From contig NZ_JAILMR010000130.1 in NCBI RefSeq assembly GCF_024692365.1, positions 1 through 64,000 on the forward strand: 64,000 nt of DNA. The letters run 5' to 3'. This stretch comes from Ruminococcus sp. GTDB taxonomy: Bacteria; Bacillota; Clostridia; Oscillospirales; Ruminococcaceae. Under the pieces are notes generated by a model, which was given only the letters and a program-made list of their open reading frames with translations, searched no databases and was not told where the DNA came from. Position numbers and translations under genes: made by a program. Positions 52,186 through 59,630 of the stretch are shown piece after piece. Each line of letters starts with the position of its first letter. The stretch's first letter is position 1.

Positions 52186-52895
52186 CAGATGCACCTGCTT
52201 TTTGTGTACTCGACAAAGGCATCAACAACTTCCTTGTAGTGCTTTCGGCTAATGTAAAGATGTTCGCCGTTTTTCAGTAGCAGCCTGTCCTTTTCCACAA
52301 AATCGATGTTTGCCGCATTAACAAGATGGCTCTTATCGGGCTTCGCAAAATACATTCCCTTGAAATTATTCTCGTAGTCTTTCAGCTTACCCGTTGTCCT
52401 ATGGCATTTGTCCGCCAGATGAATGATTATCTCCCTCGAATACACCTCGATGTAATAAATGTCATCTATCATCAGCTTTTGCAGAACATCATTCAGATAT
52501 ATAGTGATATACTTGAACTTTCTGCTGTATTCATCGATCGTGTCTTTTATCTGTTTCAGGTATATGGGACGCGCCTGATCTTTCAGTATGTAACGGAAAG
52601 CGTTCACCTCGTATCCCGAATATACGAATTTATCATAATTTGTCAGAAATGCAAGTATAACATTGCGGTCGATAGAGCGTATATATTCCGCAGTTTTAAG
52701 TCCGTCCAGTTCTTTCATCTCAATGTCCATGAAGATAATATCAAACTGACCTCTCGAAAAATTAGAAATGATATCTTCACCGCTGTTGAACGCACGGAAA
52801 TGAAAGCTGTTGTCTTCTCCGTAGATCTCAGCTATGTCTTTCAGCAGTATATCAACATAGGACTTTTCATCATCACAGATCGCGATATTCACCAA
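52185..52895 (-). CDS. agrA: AgrA-type LytTR response regulator
   Basis: A ~236-aa regulator: receiver domain with acidic pair (AICDDEKS), phospho-acceptor Asp in DIIFMDIEM (about residue 57), and a C-terminal LytTR DNA-binding domain (residues ~130-236, DDIYYIEVYSREIIIHL, FAKPDKSHLVNAANI). AAGGAAGG favours TTG at 52895 (or GTG at 52892) over the track's 52904. Phosphorylated by AgrC, it should bind the phased repeats at 50.9 and 53.2 kb. It shares an operon with agrC. Confidence 0.93.
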   Translation of the reverse strand: MVNIAICDDEKSYVDILLKDIAEIYGEDNSFHFRAFNSGEDIISNFSRGQFDIIFMDIEMKELDGLKTAEYIRSIDRNVILAFLTNYDKFVYSGYEVNAFRYILKDQARPIYLKQIKDTIDEYSRKFKYITIYLNDVLQKLMIDDIYYIEVYSREIIIHLADKCHRTTGKLKDYENNFKGMYFAKPDKSHLVNAANIDFVEKDRLLLKNGEHLYISRKHYKEVVDAFVEYTKSRCI

Positions 52896-52932
52896 GGCTG
52901 TCACCTTCCTTATAGATTATTCGGTTATAATT

Positions 52933-52961
52933 AGTATATCATTCATTATAACAATAATCAA
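52933..52961 (-). promoter_or_regulatory. Promoter of agrA-agrC
   Basis: Minus strand TTGATT (52956-52961), 17 nt, TATACT (52933-52938). No phased repeats precede it, so the sensor genes look constitutive, unlike agrB. Confidence 0.72.
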
Positions 52962-53168
52962 GTATCGTTATGATATTTTTCTTATCTAGTCCATACTTTC
53001 TATGATATATACCGCGATAAATCATGAAATCAGTCGAATGTCAATTTTTTGTGAACAATGATTATTAAGATCAACGCGAAATTACGCTTCGTTAAGTAAT
53101 ATTAGCTAGATAACACAATGTATGAATCTACTATGTATAATATAATACCAAATAATTAATATCAATGC
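52962..53168. other. Intergenic region between agrA promoter and divergent target promoter
   Basis: About 207 bp of AT-rich DNA. I see only a weak hairpin around 53077-53098 and extra TATAAT-like strings near 53140; no ORF. Confidence 0.5.
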
Positions 53169-53199
53169 ATCTCATGCACTGAAATTAGCACTTCATGTA
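53169..53199 (+). promoter_or_regulatory. AgrA-type (LytTR) direct repeats at the divergent gene
   Basis: ATCTCATGCA (53169-53178) and ACTTCATGTA (53190-53199) share 8 of 10 positions and have a 21-bp period. The second ends exactly 7 bp before the -35 box, as at agrB. Predicted AgrA site. Confidence 0.8.
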
Positions 53200-53206
53200 C
53201 AAACTA

Positions 53207-53234
53207 TTGAAATAAAAAATTAATATGATATACT
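53207..53234 (+). promoter_or_regulatory. Predicted AgrA-activated promoter of the 124-aa gene
   Basis: TTGAAA (53207-53212), 16 nt, TATACT (53229-53234). Both hexamers are identical to those of the agrB promoter; the spacer is one base shorter. It predicts a 5' leader of about 120 nt. Confidence 0.82.
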
Positions 53235-53308
53235 TAAATCAATCTATAAGACAGATATCAAAACACGGAAAAAAATCATCCTTTATCCATGCACCATCAT
53301 ATCGTCTC

Positions 53309-53332
53309 TTAATAGATAGCGTTATCTATTAA
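53309..53332 (+). promoter_or_regulatory. Perfect inverted repeat in the leader of the 124-aa gene
   Basis: Arms TTAATAGATA and TATCTATTAA separated by GCGT, about 27 nt before the start codon and 14 nt before the ribosome site. Could be an operator or an RNA hairpin that affects stability or translation; no U tract, so not a terminator. Confidence 0.55.
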
Positions 53333-53359
53333 TAATATTATTTTAAGGAGGGCATTTAT

Positions 53360-53734
53360 ATGTCAGAGTTGGAAAAGAACTTAGTAGCAGAGAATCGTGG
53401 TTCCACCGAAAGTGCAAATCACCTGTTTCTCAGAAACATCGGTGCATATGTATGTGAACTCGACATCTTGGTTTTCAGGGACGGTGAAGAAAAGCGTATC
53501 CATGGAACGGGTAAGGATATCTGCGTCGGACAATCTGAAGAACTAGACCTGACCAACTATAATATTGAAAAAGGTGAGATGGTCAATGTCTACGTCAATG
53601 TTAAAGGTGGCAAAGACACACATGGAAATAAGTGGGTCGAGTATGATCCCGAAGTTAACAGAAGAGCCAATTATGAGGCTTGCGGCACTACACTAATAAA
53701 TCATTGTGATTTTTTAGGTACAACATCGATATAG
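53360..53734 (+). CDS. Unknown 124-aa protein, predicted direct AgrA target
   Basis: I do not recognise the family with confidence. The protein has no signal peptide or membrane helix; alternating hydrophobic strands (LFLRNIGAYVCELDILVFRDG, EMVNVYVNVKGGKD) suggest a small beta-sandwich. Cysteines lie at about 32, 55, 108 and 116, the last two in YEACGTTLINHCDFLG. AAGGAGGG gives an optimal ribosome site. It has its own promoter, matching agrB's in layout, and a hairpin terminator, so it is a single-gene transcript likely switched on by quorum signalling. Confidence 0.85.
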   Translation: MSELEKNLVAENRGSTESANHLFLRNIGAYVCELDILVFRDGEEKRIHGTGKDICVGQSEELDLTNYNIEKGEMVNVYVNVKGGKDTHGNKWVEYDPEVNRRANYEACGTTLINHCDFLGTTSI

Positions 53735-53786
53735 TGATAAATCTCATATTTATTATCCACGGCATGACCGTAGATAGCTCCATCGC

Positions 53787-53818
53787 AGAAGCCTGCCCTC
53801 ATGGGTGGGCTTCTTGCA
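53787..53818 (+). terminator. Terminator after the 124-aa gene
   Basis: A 12-bp stem AGAAGCCTGCCC / GGGTGGGCTTCT (two G-U pairs), TCAT loop; the following tract is TGCATTG, so U-poor. Confidence 0.7.
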
Positions 53819-53837
53819 TTGTATACGGATAATTCAG

Positions 53838-53866
53838 TTGACTTCTGAACCCGAATGTTGTATAAT
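53838..53866 (+). promoter_or_regulatory. Promoter of the recombinase/RidA pair
   Basis: TTGACT (53838-53843), 17 nt, TATAAT (53861-53866), about 40 nt before the recombinase ATG. Confidence 0.85.
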
Positions 53867-53905
53867 CAGTTATAGCTGAATCCGTAACGATATGGAGATG
53901 AAAAA

Positions 53906-54922
53906 ATGAAAAAAGCCTATTATGATGACTGTCCCGATTACCTCGCAGATTATCTCACATATATGCAGCTTGTAAAAGGCAGGGGTGACAGGACTGTCGA
54001 AGCCTATTACATCGATCTGCGAACTTTCCTGCGTTATCTGCGTATCGAACATAATGAAGTCGATCCCAATAAAACGCCTTTTGAGGACATCCCCATAGCG
54101 GGAGTACCCTTTGAGTATGTCAGAAAACTCAGGCTGATAGATGCCTACGATTATTTGAAATGGCTTGCAGACGACCGCGGCAACTCATTGAAGACCCGTG
54201 CCCGCAAGACCTCGGCTCTCAAACAGTTCTACTCCTATTTACATCTTAAAAAGAATCTCATACCCTCCGACCCACTGACTCAGCTTGAAATGCCAAAGCT
54301 TCCGAAAACTCTGCCGAAATATCTATCTCTGGAGGACGCACAGCGTTTGCTTTCCTCGATAGAATCCGATCACTTTGAGCGTGACTACTGCATGATAACC
54401 CTTTTTCTGAACTGCGGTATGCGTTTGTCGGAACTCTGCGGGCTGAACATAGGCGATTTCAGTTTTGAAAGCGAAACTCTACGCCTTTTCGGTAAGGGTC
54501 AGAAAGAGAGGATAGTCTACATCAATCAGGCGTGCATCAGCGCACTCCAAGCCTATCTGCCGATACGACTTTCCGTCCAGACTCAGGAAAAAGCACTGTT
54601 CCTCTCCAATCGCAACACTCGCATATCCCGCAGGAGAACTCAGGAGATAGTCGAAGAATCCCTGAAAAAAGCAGGACTCGGAAACCTTGGTATAACCACC
54701 CATAAACTACGCCACACTGCCGCGACACTGATGTATCAGTACGGCAATGTGGATACCCTTGTTATAAAAGATATCCTCGGTCATGAAAGCCTTGCCACCA
54801 CCGAGATATACACCCACCTCAGCAACGAGAATCTTCGTCAGGCGGCAAATGCAAATCCGCTTTCTGGCAACAAAGCCCCCGAACGCCAAAAGAAGACCCA
54901 TAAGGAGGACAACGATGAGTGA
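53906..54922 (+). CDS. Tyrosine recombinase (XerC/XerD-like)
   Basis: A 338-aa site-specific recombinase. The N-terminal SAM-like core-binding domain (YLTYMQLVKGRGDRTVEAYYIDLRTFL) precedes the catalytic domain with Arg in NCGMRLSELCGLN, HKLRHTAATLMYQYG (His-x-x-Arg), LGHESLATTEIYTHL (His and nucleophile Tyr). Full-length and intact. With no integrase-like neighbours it may be a chromosome-dimer-resolution type or a stand-alone Xer; it is slightly longer than typical XerC/D (~300). It overlaps RidA by 8 nt. Confidence 0.92.
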   Translation: MKKAYYDDCPDYLADYLTYMQLVKGRGDRTVEAYYIDLRTFLRYLRIEHNEVDPNKTPFEDIPIAGVPFEYVRKLRLIDAYDYLKWLADDRGNSLKTRARKTSALKQFYSYLHLKKNLIPSDPLTQLEMPKLPKTLPKYLSLEDAQRLLSSIESDHFERDYCMITLFLNCGMRLSELCGLNIGDFSFESETLRLFGKGQKERIVYINQACISALQAYLPIRLSVQTQEKALFLSNRNTRISRRRTQEIVEESLKKAGLGNLGITTHKLRHTAATLMYQYGNVDTLVIKDILGHESLATTEIYTHLSNENLRQAANANPLSGNKAPERQKKTHKEDNDE

Positions 54923-55283
54923 AATAATCAGAAAAGATGTAAACGAACAGTGGTGCCATTCCGGTATAATCAAAGCGGGTGAGTACTGCTTCATAAACTA
55001 CTGTGTCGGAAATGTGGGCGGTACAGTTGAAGAACAGATAAACGGCGCGTTTGATGAAATGGAAAAACGTCTTGCCCTCTTTGATCTGACACTTGAAAAT
55101 GTGGTACAGATGGACTGCCTTTTTCGTGATGTCTGGAATATCCCTATCATGGAAAAAGTCATAAAAGAACGCTTCAACGGCAGATATCCAGTTCGTAAAT
55201 CCATACAGACAGAATTCGCCCATGTAGGCGGAGAAAACGGTTTGCAGTTCCAGGCGGATGCTATCGCCTACTGTGGTAAATAA
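54915..55283 (+). CDS. RidA family (YjgF/YER057c) protein
   Basis: A 122-aa RidA-fold protein: VGGTVEEQINGAFDEMEKRLALFDLTLENVVQMDCLFRD matches the family core, and ERFNGRYPVRKSIQTEFAHVGG follows. Classic RidA deaminates reactive enamine/imine intermediates; the usual terminal C-x-x-P-R-S arginine motif is not evident, so activity is uncertain. AAGGAGG sets the ATG at 54915, while the ORF track's 54783 lies deep inside the recombinase gene. Confidence 0.85.
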   Translation: MSEIIRKDVNEQWCHSGIIKAGEYCFINYCVGNVGGTVEEQINGAFDEMEKRLALFDLTLENVVQMDCLFRDVWNIPIMEKVIKERFNGRYPVRKSIQTEFAHVGGENGLQFQADAIAYCGK

Positions 55284-55289
55284 AATTAT

Positions 55290-55405
55290 ACGACTTTATA
55301 CCAAATCATACCACTGCACACCAAAATATACGATCGTATACTTTGGTATAAATTTGTAAGCAGTCGTATGATTTGGTATAGTAATGTAAGCTGTCGTATA
55401 CCTTG
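55290..55405. repeat. Nested palindromic ATACC/ATACGA repeat after ridA
   Basis: A perfect 15-bp inverted repeat (TATACCAAATCATAC at 55297-55311 with GTATGATTTGGTATA at 55366-55380) encloses an inner palindrome at 55320-55347 (ACCAAAATATACGA/TCGTATACTTTGGT, 13 of 14 pairs). The same motifs occur after spoIIIAH (11051-11080). It would form a large cruciform or long hairpin. No coding potential. Confidence 0.75.
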
Positions 55406-55416
55406 GTAAACAAACA

Positions 55417-55450
55417 TAAAAAGACCCGAAAGCTCTGAAACTTTCGGGTC
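55417..55450 (-). terminator. Terminator of glyA (possibly bidirectional)
   Basis: GACCCGAAAG, 8-nt loop, CTTTCGGGTC; on the minus strand TTTTTATG follows. It lies 20 nt after the glyA stop. Confidence 0.92.
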
Positions 55451-55469
55451 ATATTTGTATCGTTTGGTA

Positions 55470-56717
55470 TTATTCGTACAGAGGATACTTCTTGCAGATA
55501 GCAGTTACCATCTCTCTAACCTTGTCAGCGTTAGCATCGAAGTCAGAAGCAGTCAGGTAGATGCACTCAGCAATAACGTCCATATCTTCCTCAACAAGAC
55601 CTCTTGTTGTAACTGCGGGAGTACCGATTCTTACGCCGCTTGTTACGAAGGGGCTCTCGGGGTCGTTAGGGATAGCGTTCTTGTTTACTGTGATGTAAAC
55701 TTCGTCAAGATCATTCTGCAGCTTCTTGCCTGTGATGTTGAAAGGACGGAGATCAGCCAGCATCAGGTGATTGTCTGTACCGCCGGATACCAGCGCAAAT
55801 CCCTTGTCAACCAGACCCTTAGCCAGTCTCTGAGCATTCTTTACTACCTGCTCGCCGTAAGCCTTGAACTCAGGCTTGAGAGCCTCGCCGAAGCATACAG
55901 CCTTGCCTGCGATAACGTGCATCAGAGGGCCGCCCTGTGTGCCGGGGAAGATAGCGCTGTTGAATTTCTTAGCCAGTGCCTCATCGTTGGTCAGGATAAG
56001 ACCGCCTCTGGGACCTCTCAGAGTCTTGTGAGTTGTAGTAGTTGTAACATCAGCAAAAGGTACAGGAGAGGGGTGCATACCTGTAGCAACCAGACCTGCG
56101 ATATGTGCCATATCAACCATGAAGTAAGCGCCTACGGACTTAGCTATTTGAGAGATGCGCTCGAAGTCGATAACTCTGGGGTAAGCAGAAGCACCTGCAA
56201 CGATCATCTTGGGCTGAACTTCCTTAGCCTGCTTCTCCATTGCGTCATAGTCGATGAAACCGTCATCGTTTACGCCGTAAGGAACGAAGTTGAAGTACTT
56301 ACCGGAGATGTTTACGGGAGAACCGTGGGTCAGGTGACCGCCGTTGTCAAGGCTCATACCCATAACGGTATCGCCGGGCTTCAGCAGAGCGAAGTATACA
56401 GCAGTGTTAGCCTGTGCACCGGAGTGGGGCTGAACGTTAGCGTACTTTGCACCGAACAGCTTGCAAGCTCTGTCGATAGCGATCTGCTCAACGACATCAA
56501 CTTCCTCGCATCCGCCGTAGTATCTCTTTCCGGGATAACCCTCAGCGTACTTGTTGGTCAGAACACTGCCCATAGCTGCCATAACAGCAGGTGAAACGAT
56601 ATTCTCGCTGGCGATGAGTTCCAGATTTCTTCTCTGACGAGCCAGCTCTTTGTTCATAGCCTCGCCGACTTCCTTGTCGAATTCGGTAACAAAACCGATG
56701 GAATCAAGCATCTTCAT
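55470..56717 (-). CDS. glyA: Serine hydroxymethyltransferase
   Basis: GlyA interconverts serine and glycine and feeds one-carbon units to folate. The 415-aa PLP enzyme shows [60 protein letters not shown] and the PLP lysine in [15 protein letters not shown]. Complete. Monocistronic with its own promoter and terminator. Confidence 0.98.
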   Translation of the reverse strand: MKMLDSIGFVTEFDKEVGEAMNKELARQRRNLELIASENIVSPAVMAAMGSVLTNKYAEGYPGKRYYGGCEEVDVVEQIAIDRACKLFGAKYANVQPHSGAQANTAVYFALLKPGDTVMGMSLDNGGHLTHGSPVNISGKYFNFVPYGVNDDGFIDYDAMEKQAKEVQPKMIVAGASAYPRVIDFERISQIAKSVGAYFMVDMAHIAGLVATGMHPSPVPFADVTTTTTHKTLRGPRGGLILTNDEALAKKFNSAIFPGTQGGPLMHVIAGKAVCFGEALKPEFKAYGEQVVKNAQRLAKGLVDKGFALVSGGTDNHLMLADLRPFNITGKKLQNDLDEVYITVNKNAIPNDPESPFVTSGVRIGTPAVTTRGLVEEDMDVIAECIYLTASDFDANADKVREMVTAICKKYPLYE

Positions 56718-56766
56718 AGTTTAACTCTCCTTGTCAAAAAATTTATAAAAATAACAACATATAGAT

Positions 56767-56795
56767 ATTATACATTATTTCTCAGAAAATAGCAA
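56767..56795 (-). promoter_or_regulatory. Promoter of glyA
   Basis: Minus strand TTGCTA (56790-56795), 17 nt, TATAAT (56767-56772). Confidence 0.82.
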
Positions 56796-56919
56796 GAGGT
56801 TTTCTATATTTTTTTCTGAAAAATACAAAAATGAGCCGACATCTTTCACGACTTACTTTACGATTACGTTTCTTATCATGAAAAAACAGATTACATTCAT
56901 ATATCTTTCCATAAATTTA

Positions 56920-56948
56920 TTGACTTTTCCCGAAGTTTACACTATAAT
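56920..56948 (+). promoter_or_regulatory. Promoter of the acidic-protein pair
   Basis: TTGACT (56920-56925), 17 nt, TATAAT (56943-56948), 41 nt before the start at 56989. Confidence 0.85.
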
Positions 56949-56988
56949 TATAGCAGTATACAAAATGACACAGAAAAGGAGCATAATT

Positions 56989-57447
56989 ATGAATATTGAT
57001 TTTGAAAACTACGAGTATGACGATGCTTGGTTCGGAAAAGAAGAAGTCAGCTTTAACGGGCACACTTACGATGTTGATGTCCAGATAGACAGCGACGACG
57101 AGGATACTATTCCCGAAGATGCAAAAGAGGTTCTTTCTGATCTTTTGAATGATCTGGAAAATTACACTTCAAAGATAGCAGACAGTATCCTAGAATACTA
57201 CAATGACCGCAGAGATGAACTCGGTTATTCAGATGAAGAGAATCCGGATTATCCCGAAGTGGATTCTGCCGAAGAAATACTTGATACGTTAACTCTGATA
57301 GGCATAACTATCCCTGAACAGGACGACTATGACGATACTGCTTTTTCTCTCGTGTTCGATTGCACTTGGGATAAGGAAAACGGAGTAGGTGTTTGTTTTG
57401 AAGGCGGAGAGGTAGAAGACGTAGGCTTTCAGGGTATAGCTTTATAA
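56989..57447 (+). CDS. Acidic 152-aa hypothetical protein (possible DUF6985/immunity-like)
   Basis: Strongly acidic (runs such as DSDDEDTIPED), no membrane segment. The C-terminal SLVFDCTWDKENGVGVCFEGGEVEDVGFQGIAL resembles small domains often found as DUF6985-type or immunity-like proteins; this assignment is tentative. AAAAGGAG fixes the ATG at 56989; the ORF track's extension to 56878 would run through the promoter. It is followed 22 nt later by another Asp/Trp-rich unknown. Confidence 0.75.
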   Translation: MNIDFENYEYDDAWFGKEEVSFNGHTYDVDVQIDSDDEDTIPEDAKEVLSDLLNDLENYTSKIADSILEYYNDRRDELGYSDEENPDYPEVDSAEEILDTLTLIGITIPEQDDYDDTAFSLVFDCTWDKENGVGVCFEGGEVEDVGFQGIAL

Positions 57448-57469
57448 AATTATTGCATAGAGGTGTGTC

Positions 57470-58138
57470 ATGAATACTATTGAGATCAGAAAACTAACAA
57501 TATCCCAAAACTACGAGAATGATTGTTTTGTTATCGATGGCATACCTCTGCATGAATATTTTACGAAGTGGCACAAAGAACTAGACTTGGGAGAGATACC
57601 GAAGCCTTTAGCACAGGCAGATGATCTTGCAGTGACATGGACAGCTTCATTTGATAATGACGGCGATGCCAGATTCATGCGGTGGCTTCTTGAAAAAGAA
57701 AAGCTGAACCTGCCGATATTGTCATGCCCCGATGATCTTGATTTTTCCTGTATTGTTATAGTTGCCGAGGTCGAAAAAACAGAAAATCACGTTTTCTGGA
57801 AACGCATAGGCATAGTCAACCATTCGATAGATAAACTTGAAGAAGCAAAAGAACATGGTATTGTCTTCGTTGATACATATACCGATGAAGACTGGGAAAA
57901 GTACGTCGATGCCGCATTCATGCAGGTCGAAAGCTACGAGTGGCGTGAATGGATATCCGCCAACTGGTCAGAGGAACTTTTCCACCGTCACATTAACTAC
58001 ACTTATCCATGCTATCAGGACGACAGAAACATTGACTGGATATATGACTGTAACTGGTGTTTCGACAGAAAACAGTATGATGCCCTAGTATCAGATTGTG
58101 ACCCGCGCTGGTGTCTGGATAACAGCAAAAGCCTATGA
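57470..58138 (+). CDS. Unknown 222-aa acidic, Trp-rich protein
   Basis: No family recognised. The protein is soluble, acidic and unusually rich in Trp, Tyr and Cys toward the C-terminus (YPCYQDDRNIDWIYDCNWC, DPRWCLDN). It pairs with the upstream acidic gene (22-nt gap, GAGGTG ribosome site). A third, tiny gene with separate promoter follows. Toxin-immunity type function is possible but only a guess. Confidence 0.7.
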   Translation: MNTIEIRKLTISQNYENDCFVIDGIPLHEYFTKWHKELDLGEIPKPLAQADDLAVTWTASFDNDGDARFMRWLLEKEKLNLPILSCPDDLDFSCIVIVAEVEKTENHVFWKRIGIVNHSIDKLEEAKEHGIVFVDTYTDEDWEKYVDAAFMQVESYEWREWISANWSEELFHRHINYTYPCYQDDRNIDWIYDCNWCFDRKQYDALVSDCDPRWCLDNSKSL

Positions 58139-58146
58139 TCCCGCAC

Positions 58147-58175
58147 TTGACAATATCAGGCTGATATGGTATAAT
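58147..58175 (+). promoter_or_regulatory. Consensus promoter of a 32-codon gene
   Basis: TTGACA (58147-58152), 17 nt, TATAAT (58170-58175): a perfect consensus promoter starting 9 nt after the upstream stop. Confidence 0.93.
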
Positions 58176-58202
58176 ACATATATTAAAAAGGAGGACGGAA
58201 TT

Positions 58203-58301
58203 ATGACTTCATCGAATTCTATGTTCAATCATATAGTCATGTCGGGCTGGGCAGGGCGAACCGTCTTCGTGATTCTGCTGGGGCTTATTTGCCGTGGCTG
58301 A
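58203..58301 (+). CDS. Small 32-aa hydrophobic peptide or leader peptide
   Basis: ATG at 58203 follows AAGGAGG with 8-nt spacing. The frame encodes 32 residues: a short polar start (MTSSNSMFNHIV) and a hydrophobic C-terminal half (GRTVFVILLGLICRG) that could insert in a membrane. The unit has its own consensus promoter and a hairpin terminator, so it is either a small membrane peptide or a leader peptide/attenuator for the nucleoside phosphorylase-like gene 75 nt downstream. The ORF track shows it only as the tail of a 67-aa frame. Confidence 0.6.
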   Translation: MTSSNSMFNHIVMSGWAGRTVFVILLGLICRG

Positions 58302-58314
58302 TTAAGAAAGTTCG

Positions 58315-58347
58315 GTGCGTCTGTTGAACGGACGCGCTTTTTATTTT
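58315..58347 (+). terminator. Terminator or attenuator between the 32-aa gene and the phosphorylase-like gene
   Basis: GTGCGTC, 9-nt loop, GACGCGC followed by TTTTTATTTT. No second promoter was obvious between it and the next gene. Confidence 0.82.
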
Positions 58348-58375
58348 ATATAGATACATCTAAGGAGGCAATGAC

Positions 58376-59131
58376 ATGAGCATAGTTGATACTTTTGACA
58401 GCGAGAGCGAAGAGATACTTCGCCCCGATATGATCTTTCAGCATACTGACGATATCCCCATAAAGCTGATCGCGGTATTCAATATCAATACCGTAAATTC
58501 TCTGCTTGACCGCTACGACTGCAAAAAGTGCTCGGCGCGAATGTCAGCAGGGCAGAATATACCCATTTACAGCCTCGAACATAAAGGTAAGACTATCGGC
58601 TTTTATCTTTCGCCCATAGGCAGTGCAGCTTCCGTGGGTATCATGGAAGAGATAGCTTTCAAAAAGGATAAGAAGATACTTTTCTTTGGTTCGTGCGGTT
58701 CTCTCGATAAGGATATCTCATCGGGCAAACTACTTGTTCCTACCGAAGCTTACCGTGACGAAGGCACAAGCTACCATTATGCTCCGCCTTCGGATTACAT
58801 CACGATAAAATCAGCTGACAGACTCGCAGAAGTCTTCGACGAGATAAATGTACCATACTGCAAAACCAGAATATGGACAACCGATGCTTTTTACCGCGAG
58901 ACCAAGAAAAATATGCTTGCCAGAAAAGCAGAGGGCTGTTCCGCGGTAGATATGGAATGTTCCGCACTTATGGCTTGCGCACAGTTCAGGGGCTACGAAG
59001 TATATGAGTTCGTATATACGGCTGACTGTCTTGACGGCGACGCATGGGATATGCGCATACTCGGCAACGGCGAGAAAGATATCTGCGGCATGATGTCAGA
59101 TATCGCACTTGAAACTATCATAAGATTATAA
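58376..59131 (+). CDS. Nucleoside phosphorylase superfamily protein
   Basis: A 251-aa protein of the PNP/UDP fold: the phosphate-site FGSCGSLDKDISSGKLLVP, WTTDAFYRETKKN and the ribose-binding Glu in AVDMECSALMACAQ. Uridine phosphorylase or an MTA-type nucleosidase are both possible; the second half favours a uridine/purine phosphorylase-like enzyme. AAGGAGG precedes ATG. Possibly read through from the attenuated small unit upstream. Confidence 0.85.
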   Translation: MSIVDTFDSESEEILRPDMIFQHTDDIPIKLIAVFNINTVNSLLDRYDCKKCSARMSAGQNIPIYSLEHKGKTIGFYLSPIGSAASVGIMEEIAFKKDKKILFFGSCGSLDKDISSGKLLVPTEAYRDEGTSYHYAPPSDYITIKSADRLAEVFDEINVPYCKTRIWTTDAFYRETKKNMLARKAEGCSAVDMECSALMACAQFRGYEVYEFVYTADCLDGDAWDMRILGNGEKDICGMMSDIALETIIRL

Positions 59132-59155
59132 TACTATTATATATGGGGTGATACC

Positions 59156-59620
59156 ATGATCAAGCTTAAATTTGAACAGATGTCCGCAGAAACGATCAAA
59201 AACCTTTCCACCGATATACCCGAAGCAAAACAGCTTGAAGATATCGTTAGAGAGCATAAAGGTGTTGTTTTCGCACTCAACGACGGAGAAAAATATACCG
59301 CCGCATCTGCGATGATATTTGAGATGAACGATGAGGCACTTACTGTCGCACTAAGAAAACTCTACCTCTCGGGATTGTTCATCAGCGAGAACGCTGATTC
59401 AGGTATTGACGGCATGATGCTAGAATATACTGCCGACAAAGCAAAATTCATGGGTTACGATCTTGTCACCACTAAAGTCAGCACCGAGGACGTAAGAACA
59501 ATAAAGTTCTTTTCCTCACACGGCTTTGATAAGATCGTAAAAGCAAACATTACAGGAAAATATCTGATACTGCAGCGCGATGTAAAGATAAAAGTTAGCT
59601 GCTGCGGTTTTTATGCATAG
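59156..59620 (+). CDS. Divergent GNAT-like protein
   Basis: A 154-aa protein whose C-terminal half (MMLEYTADKAKFMGYDLVTTK, IKFFSSHGFDKIVKA) has the beta-alpha pattern of GNAT acetyltransferases. The usual Q/R-x-x-G-x-G/A loop is not evident, so binding of acetyl-CoA is uncertain. It starts 24 nt after the phosphorylase-like gene. Confidence 0.6.
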   Translation: MIKLKFEQMSAETIKNLSTDIPEAKQLEDIVREHKGVVFALNDGEKYTAASAMIFEMNDEALTVALRKLYLSGLFISENADSGIDGMMLEYTADKAKFMGYDLVTTKVSTEDVRTIKFFSSHGFDKIVKANITGKYLILQRDVKIKVSCCGFYA

Positions 59621-59630
59621 GAGGAGAAAA

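Noticed and set aside
54783-54914. 44-codon N-terminal extension of the RidA ORF
   Set aside because: Lies inside the recombinase gene in another frame; a strong AAGGAGG points to the ATG at 54915.
55455-56594. 379-aa plus-strand ORF
   Set aside because: Complete antisense shadow of glyA, which has all catalytic motifs; no ribosome site or family match.
56878-56988. Hydrophobic 37-codon N-terminal extension of the 152-aa acidic protein
   Set aside because: It would read through the TTGACT/TATAAT promoter; AAAAGGAG sets the start at 56989.
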